64,000 nucleotides of DNA from Narthecium ossifragum (Eukaryota > Streptophyta > Magnoliopsida > Dioscoreales > Nartheciaceae): positions 759,001 through 823,000 of the forward strand of contig OY986970.1 of assembly GCA_963920575.1 (NCBI GenBank), written 5' to 3'. Under the pieces are notes generated by a model that ran no database searches, was not told where the DNA came from, and saw only the letters and a list, made by a program, of their open reading frames with translations. A program made the translations under genes and the position numbers. Of the stretch, positions 23,554 to 33,765 are shown one piece after another (position 1 is the first letter of the stretch; each line of letters begins with the position of its first letter).

Positions 23554-23560
23554 TATAAAT
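23554..23560 (+). promoter_or_regulatory. TATA box of thionin-like gene at 23626
   Basis: TATAAAT, about 70 bases before the start codon, same spacing as in the paralogues. Confidence 0.55.
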
Positions 23561-23625
23561 CAATATATCATACATGCTTGCGAGTTCTCTACTAATTATT
23601 AGTATAGTTTACGAAAGTGAATTCG

Positions 23626-24158
23626 ATGGAGCCAAACAGCAAGAGTAGGGCTGTGCTAGCTGTGATGGTACTCTTCTTGCTTGTTGGCATGGCCTCTGGG
23701 AGCTGCATCGGCCTATGTACTTTCGTTTGCAGGTTCACCGGAACCCCCAAGATTGTCTGCAAAATTGCATGTTTCCTAGGTTGTCACATAGGCGACATTG
23801 GCGATAATCCAATAATGGACAAGAATTCTCTCTGCCTTCTGGGCTGCGTTAAATCATCCTGCATCCAAGCACACCCAGGTGATCATATAATATATTCATA
23901 TATCGTAGAAGAATAACATAACAGCAGCCATATATATAGCTCTTGTTTCCTTCTCTTAATTTTCATATATAATTCAATCTGTAGACCTAATGTATGTTTG
24001 ATTAATTGTTCATGACTGGTTTTGGATGATTTTATTAATTAATTCATATATTTATGGCAGATGAGATCGACAACTGCCTTAATAGCTGTTCCAGTAACTG
24101 CACCATCATCAGCCTGCCTCCTGAGACTGCAGAGAATAGCATAGGGCTGCTTCATTAG
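23626..24158 (+). CDS. Thionin-like secreted 12-Cys peptide precursor, member B
   Basis: Exons 23626-23878 and 24061-24158 are joined by the family's phase-1 intron (donor after CCA-G, acceptor GGCAG); 116 residues. The start is the ATG that opens MEPNSKSRAV; upstream codons in the same frame lack an ATG. The signal peptide is about residues 8-26 (VLAVMVLFLLVGMASG). Cysteine spacing follows the family, except that the middle loop between Cys6 and Cys7 is longer. The C-terminus is short and neutral. It is closest in style to member A. Neither belongs to the segmental duplication to the right. Function unknown; presumed secreted. Confidence 0.83.
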
Positions 24159-24500
24159 ATCGAGATCGAGGGGTTGGAAACCTGAAGTAGCTAGAGTTGT
24201 TCTTTTATATATGAGGCTGCATCATATATATATATATATAAAAGATGAGCAATATATATATAGCTCGTGGATGATGTACTTCATAAAATCATGTCAACTT
24301 CAATGATCAATAAATTAATTGACTTGTTCTCTTTCGGTAACAGGGTTGTATAACATCATGCATTTACTTCAATAAAGAATAAATAGGCTCCCGAATGCTA
24401 CCAACTTCCATGGAATTCATGACCCACAACAAGTCTTGCTCTGTTTTAGGCGGTTTTTGAAGCTAAACATTTATAATTGACCTGAAAAAGCTGCATATAT
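24159..24500. other. 3' region of member B and intergenic DNA
   Basis: TA-repeat tracts and AATAAA-like signals (near 24309 and 24374). No gene seen. The right end adjoins the segmental duplication boundary near 24508. Confidence 0.45.
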
Positions 24501-24822
24501 ATATAATGGTAGGCTTTGTGTCGATGCTTGCTCACAAAGGAGTTGGCTGGTGGTAATCTAGCTAGTCCCGGCAATGAGTTGGTCATATATCTAGTACAGG
24601 GGATAAGAAGACAACATACACGCATGGCTCACGTTTGTTATTGGGTAGCTAGATAGCAATCAAGATAGATATAATGCATGCCGGCCTGAGCTGCTATCTG
24701 CCCAAAACAAACGTTGATCTTCTTAATTATCTCCTGCATCCATGCATCCCTCTCCCTATGCTATAAAACAATACTTGTAGAGGTTCTTATTCATATATAG
24801 GAGCTAGCTAGTTAAGGTGATC

Positions 24823-25100
24823 ATGGAACCAAAGGGCTTCAGAGCGACGATACTACTTTCGATCGTGATTCTCTTCTTGTTTGTTGGGCAGAGCTATAGT
24901 GGGCAGTGTGCCCTGCTGACTGCACCTACGTATGCAGCCTTAGCGCAGCTCCAAAGAAAATCTGCAAAATCTCGTGTTCTTGCTTGTTAATAAAATCTGC
25001 AAAATCTAACAGAACCAAATCGCATCATGGCTGCATTAATATTCCTTTGTGCTCTGATTGCGTGGTCTTGCTTGTTGGCCATTGTTCAGCTAATTAAAGA
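24823..25100 (+). pseudogene. Thionin-like gene, member C (frameshifted and truncated)
   Basis: It is the partner of the intact member F at 29662. The start (MEPKGF...) and signal peptide are open, but an extra TG at about 24906-24909 shifts the frame at the first cysteine. Downstream the second half of exon 1, the intron and exon 2 are missing: the sequence passes directly into the relic of another family member's 5' end near 25010-25060. A TATA box (24762-24768) remains. Confidence 0.85.
25010..25100 (+). pseudogene. Relic of the first exon of a further thionin-like gene
   Basis: Contains GAACCAAATCGCATCATGGC, matching the start of the family (MEPNR-x-RAA). The same relic, with the same flanks, is at 30212 in the other copy of the duplication, so it was already broken before duplication. 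Confidence 0.6.
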
Positions 25101-25620
25101 AACTGGGAAGCTTCAATAAGATCATCTGGTTCTCTTTTTAATTCAAATTCTGGCTCAAGAATATCAGGTCTCTGTTCCCATATTGGAAAGCTTTTTGTGA
25201 TGCATGTTTCATTTCTATATTTTCAACACAAGCCATGTTCAATGTTACCTGGTATAAGTCGATTGTGACTAATACAGCTTCATGCTTGTTAGTCTCCACC
25301 ATAACCCAATTCCCCTAAATATGAAACTGTTATCAGTCCCTCTCTGATGAATTAAGTATCAGCCTGATATTTCCTAAAATCCAATACACTCAAATCTGCC
25401 AGATTCTTGATGAAAAACCCCCTTTTTTACCACTTGGTTTCACTTATACTTCACACAATAATAAATCCCTTATGGCCATCTGTTGAGATTGAAGTGTGCT
25501 AATTAGTGCTGGTGCACATCCAGGCCAAAGGGTTTTAAGCCACATGAATCTTTTTTCCCATTACAAACAGTGAAAGTAACAGAGATTTTTGAATCAGTAG
25601 TATCTTAACTATGCGAACTC

Positions 25621-25628
25621 TATATAAA
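25621..25628 (+). promoter_or_regulatory. TATA box of thionin-like gene at 25680
   Basis: TATATAAA about 55 bases before the start codon. Confidence 0.55.
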
Positions 25629-25679
25629 GAGTACTTATAGGTTCTCTTTTATTTCCATTGTTATTTCTTGTAAGTTAAG

Positions 25680-26277
25680 ATGGAGGGAAAGAGCATCAAA
25701 GCCTCAGTTGTCGTAGCAACTATAATTTTCTTGCTAGTCGGCCAGAGCTCTGCATTCTTATCGAAAGAATGCGGCCGCCAATGCGTGCAGAGATGCCGGA
25801 GAAATGCAGGAGTTCATGCAGGGGAATGTGAGATGATGTGCAATTTTTTCTGTGTTTTTAATACCACTTTTGAAACCAAATCTGGATGTGAGCATTCCTG
25901 TGCCAAGTCATCTTGCTTCCAACACTACCCAGGTGATGCAACAAATCATCCTCTTTTTGTGATTTTGTATGCCAATGTCCCAAATTTATGACTACAGTAT
26001 ATTAATTTGAATGGCAAAAGGAAAGTTGATCAAGCTAATCTACAGACCACAAAAAAACATGCACACAAAAAGTCCACCATTGATCATGTTTAATTAGAAG
26101 AGATTTTTAAGTACAAACTGACTCAGCTAGTGTTCTTCAGCTGGAATATATAGTTTCTCTGCATCTCTGTGAATTTTCCGATACTCATTGTTCTTTACAG
26201 CTGGGAAGGAGATGAGAGGTTGCCTCAGAACCTGTTCTGTGAAGTGTGCCAAGCTGAAAAGATCTACCCTTGTGTGA
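25680..26277 (+). CDS. Thionin-like secreted 12-Cys peptide precursor, member D
   Basis: Exons 25680-25932 and 26201-26277, phase-1 intron with donor GTGATG and acceptor TACAG; 109 residues. The signal peptide is about residues 8-25 (VVVATIIFLLVGQSSA). The cysteine pattern is that of the family, with a 10-residue third spacer. The mature peptide is rich in Arg/Lys, with a basic tail (KLKRSTLV), unlike the acidic or neutral tails of its neighbours. The intron joint creates Ala instead of the usual Asp. It is the most divergent intact member. Its counterpart in the right copy of the duplication (30851) is reduced to a relic. Confidence 0.83.
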
Positions 26278-26727
26278 GATTAAGGGCCTGAGAGTGATGC
26301 AAGCTGGGTGTGGAGAAACTAAGTTAAATAAAGCTTTCACTAGTTACTGTTGTATGAATATATATATCACGCATCCTCTGAATGATGTACCACTACTTAC
26401 AATAAAGAACTCCATAGTGATAATGGTGTGATATTATCCTTGCTCTCTTCTCATTTTTTTCATATCATATGAACTGTTCTTCTCTAAGTACCTGAACAAA
26501 AAGGTAACCCCTAATACTCATTAGCTTCAGTCAGCACAGGAAAAAGAAAACCATGGGCAAAACCAAAACCGCTAGTAAATTATAATGACCTTCAAAGCTC
26601 TGCAAGTAACTGAATACTTCTTGTTTAATAATGAGCTACATTCATATCATTCATTCCTGATCAGTTTGGTCAACATGCACTAGATATCTTCAATCCTCTG
26701 TGATCAGTGTCCATGCACTCTGCGCTC

Positions 26728-26734
26728 TATAAAA
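26728..26734 (+). promoter_or_regulatory. TATA box of thionin-like gene at 26806
   Basis: TATAAAA in the context CTCTATAAAACAAGGCCT. The same context precedes member G at 31168. Confidence 0.65.
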
Positions 26735-26805
26735 CAAGGCCTAAAGGTTCCTGCTGTAGTCAACGGCAAGCGTGGTATTTGCCGGTGTTTTGTTCAAAGA
26801 GGGTG

Positions 26806-27298
26806 ATGGAGCCAAATCGCCTCAGGGCTGCATTCCTTTCCATTGTCATGGTATCGTTGCTTGTTGGGCATAGCTCTGCTGATGGATGCTACGATTTGTG
26901 CTATACTGGATGCAGATTTATACATTCTCCAAGAATACTCTGCAAAATTGTGTGTCATGTAGCATGTGCCATCGGTCCGGCTGGATCCAAGGATTATAAT
27001 TGCGTTTTGGGCTGTGCCAATGAATCTTGCAGCCATTTCAATCCAGGTGAGTTCCTACAAATCATTTCGATCCATTCCTGCTATCGCTGATGTTCTTGGA
27101 TTCATTCATGCCTCAGCCATCTTTGTTTCTTGATTAATTATCTCTTGTTGCTTTGTTTCATGACAGATGGGAAGGAGATTCATACCTGCCTTGATAACTG
27201 CTCCTACAACTGCACCAAACCAGCTAAACCTTCTGTTGGTAAGGAGGAAGATAAAGGGCCTGCAGCGCTAGAGGATGGCAGTGGAGGAAAGATGTGAT
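26806..27298 (+). CDS. Thionin-like secreted 12-Cys peptide precursor, member E
   Basis: Exons 26806-27046 and 27168-27298, phase-1 intron with donor GTGAGT and acceptor GACAG; 123 residues. An in-frame upstream ATG (26707) exists, but it lies upstream of the TATA box and lacks family similarity, so I chose the MEPNRLRAA start. The signal peptide is about residues 8-26. Exactly twelve cysteines follow the family spacing. After the last cysteine comes a Lys/Glu/Asp-rich tail of about 30 residues (KPSVGKEEDKGP...). It is the paralogue of member G, created by the segmental duplication. Function unknown; presumed secreted. Confidence 0.85.
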
Positions 27299-27445
27299 CA
27301 GCTAAACATCCCTATCTAGTTATTCTGCTTAGAGGTTGATAATGGCAACAGCCTGAGTTTGGGTTTTTTTTCCCAAGTTGATGTACGAAAAATTTTCATT
27401 TTTCAATGAACTCAGACTGTTCTCTTTAATTGCTACTCTGGCTGA

Positions 27446-29013
27446 AGTCTTGTGCGTATTTTCTTTTTCTTCTTCATATGAAGCGAATTGCCGGCCATAA
27501 ACCTCTCTTTTCTTTTCTGGTCAGCACTTGATGATTCACGTTTTGTACCCAATTCACCCCCTTAACTTTTGGCTTTGTCAGGTCTCAAGCAATGCATATG
27601 TGATAAACTTCATGGTATTTCACGTATAAAGCCCCTAAAGTGGCAAAAGAGCAGTTTTTGTACTTTTGGGCTCGAGCCCTGATGAAGCCGGTAGTACTTT
27701 CGGATATTGCTCAGATAATATATTAACATGTTACGCACCTTGGATTGCCATGCCAGTCAGATGAGTGAAATTCAATCGTATTCACACGCTCATTGAGTGA
27801 CATCTCTAATAACACCTTCAAAACCAGATAACATTCCAACGGAAAATTTATGAAAATTTTCAAACTTTTTTTTAACACCTTCAAATACGGACAAATACTA
27901 GTTTTCTAATTTGTCCACCAACTTGAATTAATTTTGATGTAAAATACACAATTTATCAATTAATATGAAAATTATCGTAGGTAATTAACATAGAAAGTAA
28001 CATCGTAAAAATTAACATAAATAAGTAATAAAAAAACTAAATAGCATCAGAAAGTAATATAATAACTAAAATGATTATTAACATAAAATTTAAAAATTTT
28101 ATATGATACATTTAATTATTAGAAAGTTACCGTTATTAGATAAAAAAGAATGCTAAAAACAATCATTATTAAATAAATAAATGTTACTAATTAATATAAT
28201 TAAATAAAATAATAATAAATAACATACTATATGAGTCTTATCATTGATAAATAAAAACCAATGATGAATAACATACCTATTTTTAGCCCATCGACACTCA
28301 CTCACCTTCTCTATCTCTCTCTTTCCCTGACTTGCTGACTACCCGACCAGCCTCATCTATTTCGTTTCTCTCATTATCTTCCTCTCCATGCTGCCCACCA
28401 ACCGGCTCCTCCTCCCCTCCGGGTCCGGCTCCGGCTCCTCCTCTTCTTCGACTCTGGCTCCGTCTCTTCTCTTCTCCGCCTCGTCCTCCCCTCTGGCTCC
28501 GGCTCCTCCTATGCTCCAACTCCTCCCACCCCCTCTGTTTCTCTCCTCCCACTCTCTTTCTTCTCCTCCTCCCTCCCCTTCGGCTCCGACTCCCCCTCTG
28601 CTCTGGGCTCCTCCTTCCCTCCTGCTCTCTCCTCCATTCTCTTTCTTCTCCTCCCCCCTTCCTCTGTTTCTCTCCTCCTCCCTCCCCTCCGACTTTGGCT
28701 CCCCCTATGCTCCGGGCTCCTCCTTCCCTCATGCTCTCTCCTCCCCTCTCTTTCTTCCCCTCCTCCCTCTTTCTCTGTTTCTCTCCTCCCCTCCTTTTCT
28801 TCTCCCCCTCCCTCCCCTCTGACTCCGGTGACTCCGGCTCCCCCTATGCTCCGGACTCTCCGGACTCCTCCTTCGATTCGGGTCTGTACCGATACCGATA
28901 GGGGGGGTTATGCTAGGAAGCTACCAGCCCGGTACATATCAGAAATGTTGAGGTTATGGAGCCTGATTATTCCGGATTCTACTACCGGATCGACTGTATT
29001 GCGCGGTTGCTCT
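27446..29013. other. Interval between the duplicated segments, with pyrimidine-rich tract
   Basis: 27540-28300 is AT-rich with no gene. 28300-28870 is a long CT-rich tract (CTCCTCCCCTC units). Its open frames on either strand (Ser/Pro-rich plus, Arg/Gly/Glu-rich minus) look like composition artefacts. A damaged copy of part of the SWIM gene follows from 29014. Confidence 0.5.
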
Positions 29014-29268
29014 ATCTATAACCAGAGAAAACATGCTGATAAGAGTGTGGCTCCCTGTCATGGATTGCTGGACAGGGATTCTATTGGAACTCGTGCCATG
29101 TATGCTCCTAGGATATCAGAGGAACTACGCCAGAAAATATATTTCAGCATCACATTGAAGTGGTTGCAAGACATGGGGGTCCTAGCATTCGCGATGATTT
29201 TCTTACAAGAAACGATGTTCAACATGGAGAGAGGGCAATTCGTCATTCCTCATATGAATTGCATATTT
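29014..29268 (+). pseudogene. Fragment of the SWIM zinc-finger gene at 35 kb
   Basis: Matches 35579-35870 closely (TCTATAACCAGAGAAAACAT at the left edge, TCATATGAATTGCAT at the right edge). About 36 bases are deleted in the middle, and further small changes shift the frame. Only part of one internal exon is present. It lies directly left of the right-hand duplicated thionin-like block. Confidence 0.85.
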
Positions 29269-29605
29269 TAAATTCGCCCGAACTCCGGTTTTTGATGGTA
29301 GGCTTTGTGTGGATGCTTGCTCAGTGATAATCTAGTCCCATCAATGAGTTGACCATATATATATCTAGTGCGGCTAGCTAGGCGATGAGAAGCTAGAGAA
29401 CATATATACATGCATGGCTCACGTTTGTTATTGTGTAGATAGCAATCAGGATATATAAATAGATAATGCATGCCGGCCTGAGTTGCTATCTATTCAGTAC
29501 ATGCACTAGATTTGATTGTTAGCTATCTACGTACGTACCCAATAACAAACGTTGTCTTTCTTATCTCCTGCATGTGGCTGCATCCATGCATCCCTCTCCT
29601 TGTGC

Positions 29606-29612
29606 TATAAAA
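29606..29612 (+). promoter_or_regulatory. TATA box of thionin-like gene at 29662
   Basis: TATAAAA in the context GTGCTATAAAACAACAC; 56 bases before the start codon. Confidence 0.6.
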
Positions 29613-29661
29613 CAACACTTCCTTATAGAGGTTATTATTCATAGGAGTACTCAAGGGGATC

Positions 29662-29988
29662 ATGGAAACAAAGGGCTTCAGTGCGACGATACTACTTTCG
29701 ATTGTGATCCTCTTCTTGTTTGCTGGGCAAAGCTATGGCGGGCAGTGCCCTGCTGACTGCACCTACGTATGCAGCCTTAGTGGAGCTCCAAAGAAAATCT
29801 GCAATATCGGGTGCTACGTTCTCTGTGAAGCTAAGTTATTTGACAAGTTTTTTGTTCCTGGTTTTTACTGCGCTCAGAGCTGTGCCAGATCATTTTGCAG
29901 CAAATTAGACCCAGGTATGTACGTACGTACAGAAGTTGAAAACCTATAATTAGGATGCTAGCTAGTTTGATCGATGTTGTTTGTGATC

Positions 29989-30019
<31 letters not shown>

Positions 30020-30145
30020 GATGGGAAGGTGGTTGATGCCTGCTTAGATAACTGTGCCACAAGATGCATAGGGAAGGGCAAGACTCCAGCACCGTCGCCG
30101 TCGCCGTCGCCGCCGCCGCCGAAGGAGGAAGACCTGCATCACTAG
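29662..30145 (+). CDS. Thionin-like secreted 12-Cys peptide precursor, member F, with proline-rich tail
   Basis: Exons 29662-29914 and 30021-30145, phase-1 intron with donor GTATGT and acceptor TATAG; 125 residues. The signal peptide is about residues 9-27 (TILLSIVILFLFAGQS). Twelve cysteines follow the family spacing, except that the middle loop has 14 residues instead of 11. The C-terminus carries a short Pro/Ser repeat (from CCGTCGCCG units) before a Lys/Glu/His end. That tail is found in no other member and resembles short cell-wall-type proline repeats. It is the intact partner of the broken member C. Confidence 0.84.
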
Positions 30146-30211
30146 AGATGGAGGGACAAATTAATATATGTAGCCTGCATGCATGTCTGTAATAAAGTTG
30201 GGAATTTGGGG

Positions 30212-30290
30212 TGATGGAACCAAATCGCATCAGGGCTGCATTAATATTCCTTTCTGCTCTGATTGTGTTCATTAAGATTTCTCTTTTTAA
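30212..30290 (+). pseudogene. Relic of the first exon of a thionin-like gene (right copy)
   Basis: Opens ATGGAACCAAATCGCATC and continues as a signal-peptide-like segment for about 20 codons. No cysteine-rich part and no second exon follow. It corresponds to the relic at 25010. Confidence 0.65.
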
Positions 30291-30850
30291 TTCAAATTCT
30301 GGCCTCAAGAATATCATGTCTCTGTTCCCATATATATTAGAAAGCTTTCTGTGATGCATTTTGCTTTTCTTCTAAGTCGATTGTAACTAATACAGCTTCA
30401 TGCTTGTTATTAATTAGTCTCCACCATAGCCCAATTCCCCTAAATATGTAACTGTTATCAGTCCCTCTCTGATGAATTAGGTATATATCAACATGATACT
30501 AATTTCCTAAAAGCCTATGCACTCAGATCTGCCAGATTCTTCATGAAACCCCCTTATTTTCCACTTAAAGTTTCTCTTATACTTCAGACAATAATAAATC
30601 CCTTATGGCCATCTGTTGAGATTGAACTGTGCTAGCGCACATCCAGGCACATGATTCTCTTTTCCCAAAACATACAGTGAAAGCAACAAAGAGTATTTGA
30701 ATCACTAGTATCTTGGCATTCCATTAGTCCTATGTGAGCACATATGTCTGTGTATTCTATTATATATATATATATATATATATATAAAGAGTACTTTTAG
30801 TTATTATTATTATTATTATCTCTACTGTTCTTTCTTGTAAGTTTATTAGA

Positions 30851-30930
30851 TGCAGGGAAAGAGCATCAAAGCCTCACAGTTTGTCGTAGCAACCATGCAT
30901 AATCTTCTTGCTATGAATCACGAAGCATCT
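30851..30930 (+). pseudogene. Relic of member D in the right copy
   Basis: GGGAAAGAGCATCAAAGCCT matches the start of member D at 25680 (ATGGAG changed to ATGCAG). The signal-peptide region is shifted out of frame within 40 bases, and the cysteine-coding part and exon 2 are deleted. Confidence 0.8.
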
Positions 30931-31167
30931 CCATTTTCTATCTCCAAAAACTTGTTTGAAAATTTGTACTCGTGAGCATCAGTCAACACAGGAGAAAGAA
31001 AACCATGAGCAAGACCACAAAACCACACTAGTAAGTTGTAATGACCTTCAATGCTCAGCAAGTAGTAACTGAATAGTTCATGTAACAATAAGTTACAAAA
31101 ATCAAAGTTTGGTCAGCATGCAAGATTTCCTCTACCCTCTAAGATTCAGTGCCCATGGTCTGCTCTC

Positions 31168-31174
31168 TATAAAA
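31168..31174 (+). promoter_or_regulatory. TATA box of thionin-like gene at 31259
   Basis: TATAAAA in the context CTCTATAAAACAAGGCCT, the same as for member E. Confidence 0.65.
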
Positions 31175-31258
31175 CAAGGCCTATAGGTTCCTGTTGGCAC
31201 TCAACTTCATGCAAGGTACCTGCAGCTAGTGTTTTGTTCAAAGAGGAGAGGGTGACTG

Positions 31259-31744
31259 ATGGAGCCAAATCGCCTCAGGGCTGCATTCCTTGCCATATTC
31301 ATGGTATCGTTGCTCGTTGGGCACAGCTCTGCTGATGTATGCAACTTTATATGCTGTATTGGATGCAGGTTTTTACATTCTCCAAGGATCCTCTGCAAAA
31401 ATATATGTCACGTAGCATGTTTAATCGGTCCGTTTGGATCCAAGGAGTTTAAGTGCGTTTATGACTGTGCCCATAAATCTTGCAGCAAATCCAATCCAGG
31501 TGAGTTGCTACAAATCATTTCGATCCATTCCTGCTATCGCTGATGTTCTTGGATTCATTCATGCCTCAGCCATCTCTGTTTCTTGATCATCTATCTCTTG
31601 TTGCTTTGTTTCATGACAGATGGGAAGGAGACTCATGACTGCCTTGGAAAGTGCGCCTACAACTGCATCAAACTATATAATCCTTCTGTTGGTGAAGATA
31701 ATGGGCCTGCACCACTAGAGATTAGCAGTGGAGGAAATATGTGA
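31259..31744 (+). CDS. Thionin-like secreted 12-Cys peptide precursor, member G
   Basis: Exons 31259-31499 and 31620-31744, phase-1 intron with donor GTGAGT and acceptor GACAG; 121 residues. The start (MEPNRLRAAF), signal peptide and intron are nearly identical to member E. Differences cluster in the mature cysteine-rich part, with an additional Cys next to the second family cysteine. The tail after the last cysteine is acidic/neutral (NPSVGEDNGP...). It is the right-copy product of the segmental duplication. The higher change in the mature part than in the signal and intron would fit selection for new specificity, but this was not calculated. Confidence 0.85.
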
Positions 31745-31887
31745 TCAGCTAAAGATCCCTATCTAGTTATTCTGCTTAGAGATTGGTTTATGACAACAAT
31801 CTAAGTTTGGATTGTTTCCCAAGTTGATGTACCGAAAATTATCGTATTTCAATGAACTCAAGACTGTTCTCTTTAATTGCTATTCTG

Positions 31888-33500
31888 GCTCAATCTAAGT
31901 TTGGATTGTTTGATGAGTTGAGCCAATAAAGGCTAAAACATTACAATCCCAGACGTCCTAAACTAGCTCATAAGCCCATCATCTGGAACCCAGTGATGCT
32001 CTGTTCCAGGAAATCGAGACATACGAGCTATGTTGTCAGCCTTCTCATTGACATCTCTAGGAATAGCAAAAAAAGACACTGACTCAAACTTGACAACTTG
32101 AGTTCATGCTAGTTAGTATGCTTCTAAAACCGAATTCCTCCAAGCTGGAAGCAGTTATCAGTTTCTTTTCCCCACATCCATGAATGCTAATAAATATCAA
32201 CCAGATGTTTCCTAATCAACCATGCAGTCACATGATTGGTTGGGGGGGGGGGTTGGATTTCGGATGTTAGGATTTGACGGTTAGGAATAAGAAAAGGTGT
32301 TTGAGGATAAGTATGGGAATAAGCCCTTTATTCCCATACCAAACGAGACTTAATAAGGAATTTCACGAATATAATAGGGCCATCGTCGGGTGAAAAAAGA
32401 GATCACGCGAGATCTCTCACGGACGATGCGAGCATTCTCGGTGGCATGAGATCGCAGCCTAGAGTTGAGGTATGGGCATTCATTGTTTATCAAATGAGTG
32501 GCGGGCGAGTCTGTTGATCAACTCATTATCAGCCGTCAGTTGATAAGTTTGGTCAAGCAGTCATCTAACTTGGAGTTTGATCTTACTTAGGCTTTGGTTA
32601 ATTCCGAGCCATGTTCCCGTGCGTTGATCTATTGTAAACTCCCATGGAGTTGTGCCATAAAAGGGCTTGTAATCTAGGGTTTATGTGTGCTCAGGGTGTT
32701 TTTGACGGCCATTGTGTGAGGTATGATAATAGACAATCCTAAAGAAAGTTCATTCATCTATGATAGGATCATGGCTTTGTAATCTCATCTCTCCCTTATA
32801 GTAAAGAGTTCCTCGATCACTGTTGTTTTTTTCTTCTCAGTTATTTGATAAGAGGTTTTTCCACGTAAATTCTTATGTCTCTCCACTATTTTTCTTTCTT
32901 ACTTACTTGGTTCTCTTCCTCTGCATCTCATCAATTTCTGACACATCTCTAACATCGTCAGGACCTCTCAGATCCCCAACACAAAGTTATGCAAAAAGTC
33001 ATACAAAGTTATAAAAAAGATGTTTGGAAGCAAAATGGGGTTTATGCATGCATTATAACTCATTTTTATTCACAAATTAAACACCCCTTTAACGTCGGTT
33101 TTTTAGGTAACCCTCCGTCTCCTCCCCTCGTCATGAACAAGAGCATCAGAAAAATCACATAGAATGAATAATCTTTGTATCACCTAGGGCGTGTTGGAGG
33201 CAAGATGTCATGGCACAGGCAGGCTTGCATGCGGATCTGGTTTCGAAAGAGGTATTAGAACCACACATATAATGGCATATCATCTTACATCATTATTATT
33301 CAGCTTACATAGTTACATGGTGGTGAATATTATTATTCAGCTTCCTTTCCGAACTCCAAACAAGTTTGAAGCTTTATTTGACTTGCTTGATATTCCTAGA
33401 AGGGGGTTTTAAAAGTTGCATATTAGATCCATTTTATTTATAATTTTACAATTTAAAACCGTTTTGTGTTTTTATTACACAGCATGACATTTGGTAGAAA
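31888..33500. other. Intergenic DNA
   Basis: No supported gene. There is a short poly-G run at 32241-32250. The phrase TTCCCATACCAAACGAGACT near 32340 resembles the end of a MITE. Two short open frames (32823 and 33191) have no recognisable product. Confidence 0.45.
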
Positions 33501-33509
33501 CCTTATAGC

Positions 33510-33765
33510 CCTCGTTTGGTTGAGGGATAAAGAGGATAATCCCACTTTATCCCCTCTTATCCTCACTTTTTATTCAAACACCAAAATAATGATTACGGGA
33601 TTACCACTATTCCATCTACCCCATTCATCTCTATTTTTTCTTACTTCCATTTCTTAACACTGTCTTTTCTTACCCCCATTCCTTAATCCCACTTTTTTTA
33701 ACCCCATTCAACCTTATCCCCTCTTAACCCCAAAAAACTTATCCCTGTACCAAACGGGGGCTTAC
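33510..33765. mobile_element. MITE-like element
   Basis: Left end AGCCCTCGTTTGGTTGAGGG and right end CCCTGTACCAAACGGGGGCT are near inverted repeats. GGATAA and TTATCC motifs repeat inside in mirrored order. No reliable target duplication could be read. The family (hAT or Harbinger type) is open. Confidence 0.6.

Larger units (their letters stand above)
24508..27445 (+). repeat. Segmental duplication, left copy
   Basis: Corresponds to 29295-31887. Landmarks in both copies: ATGGTAGGCTTTGTG at the left end, the CATGGCTCACGTTTGTTATTG block, the thionin-like genes in the same order, CTTATGGCCATCTGTTGAGAT, and GTTCTCTTTAATTGCTA at the right end. This copy has an intact D and E but a broken C. Confidence 0.85.
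29295..31887 (+). repeat. Segmental duplication, right copy
   Basis: Counterpart of 24508-27445. It carries an intact F and G; D is a relic. Confidence 0.85.

Noticed and set aside
26707..26805. Upstream in-frame ATG that would extend member E by 33 residues
   Set aside because: It lies before the TATA box and adds a segment absent from all paralogues, in front of the signal peptide.
28298..28901. Open frames of 140-190 codons on both strands in the CT-rich tract
   Set aside because: Low-complexity composition in all frames, no domain, no splice or promoter context.
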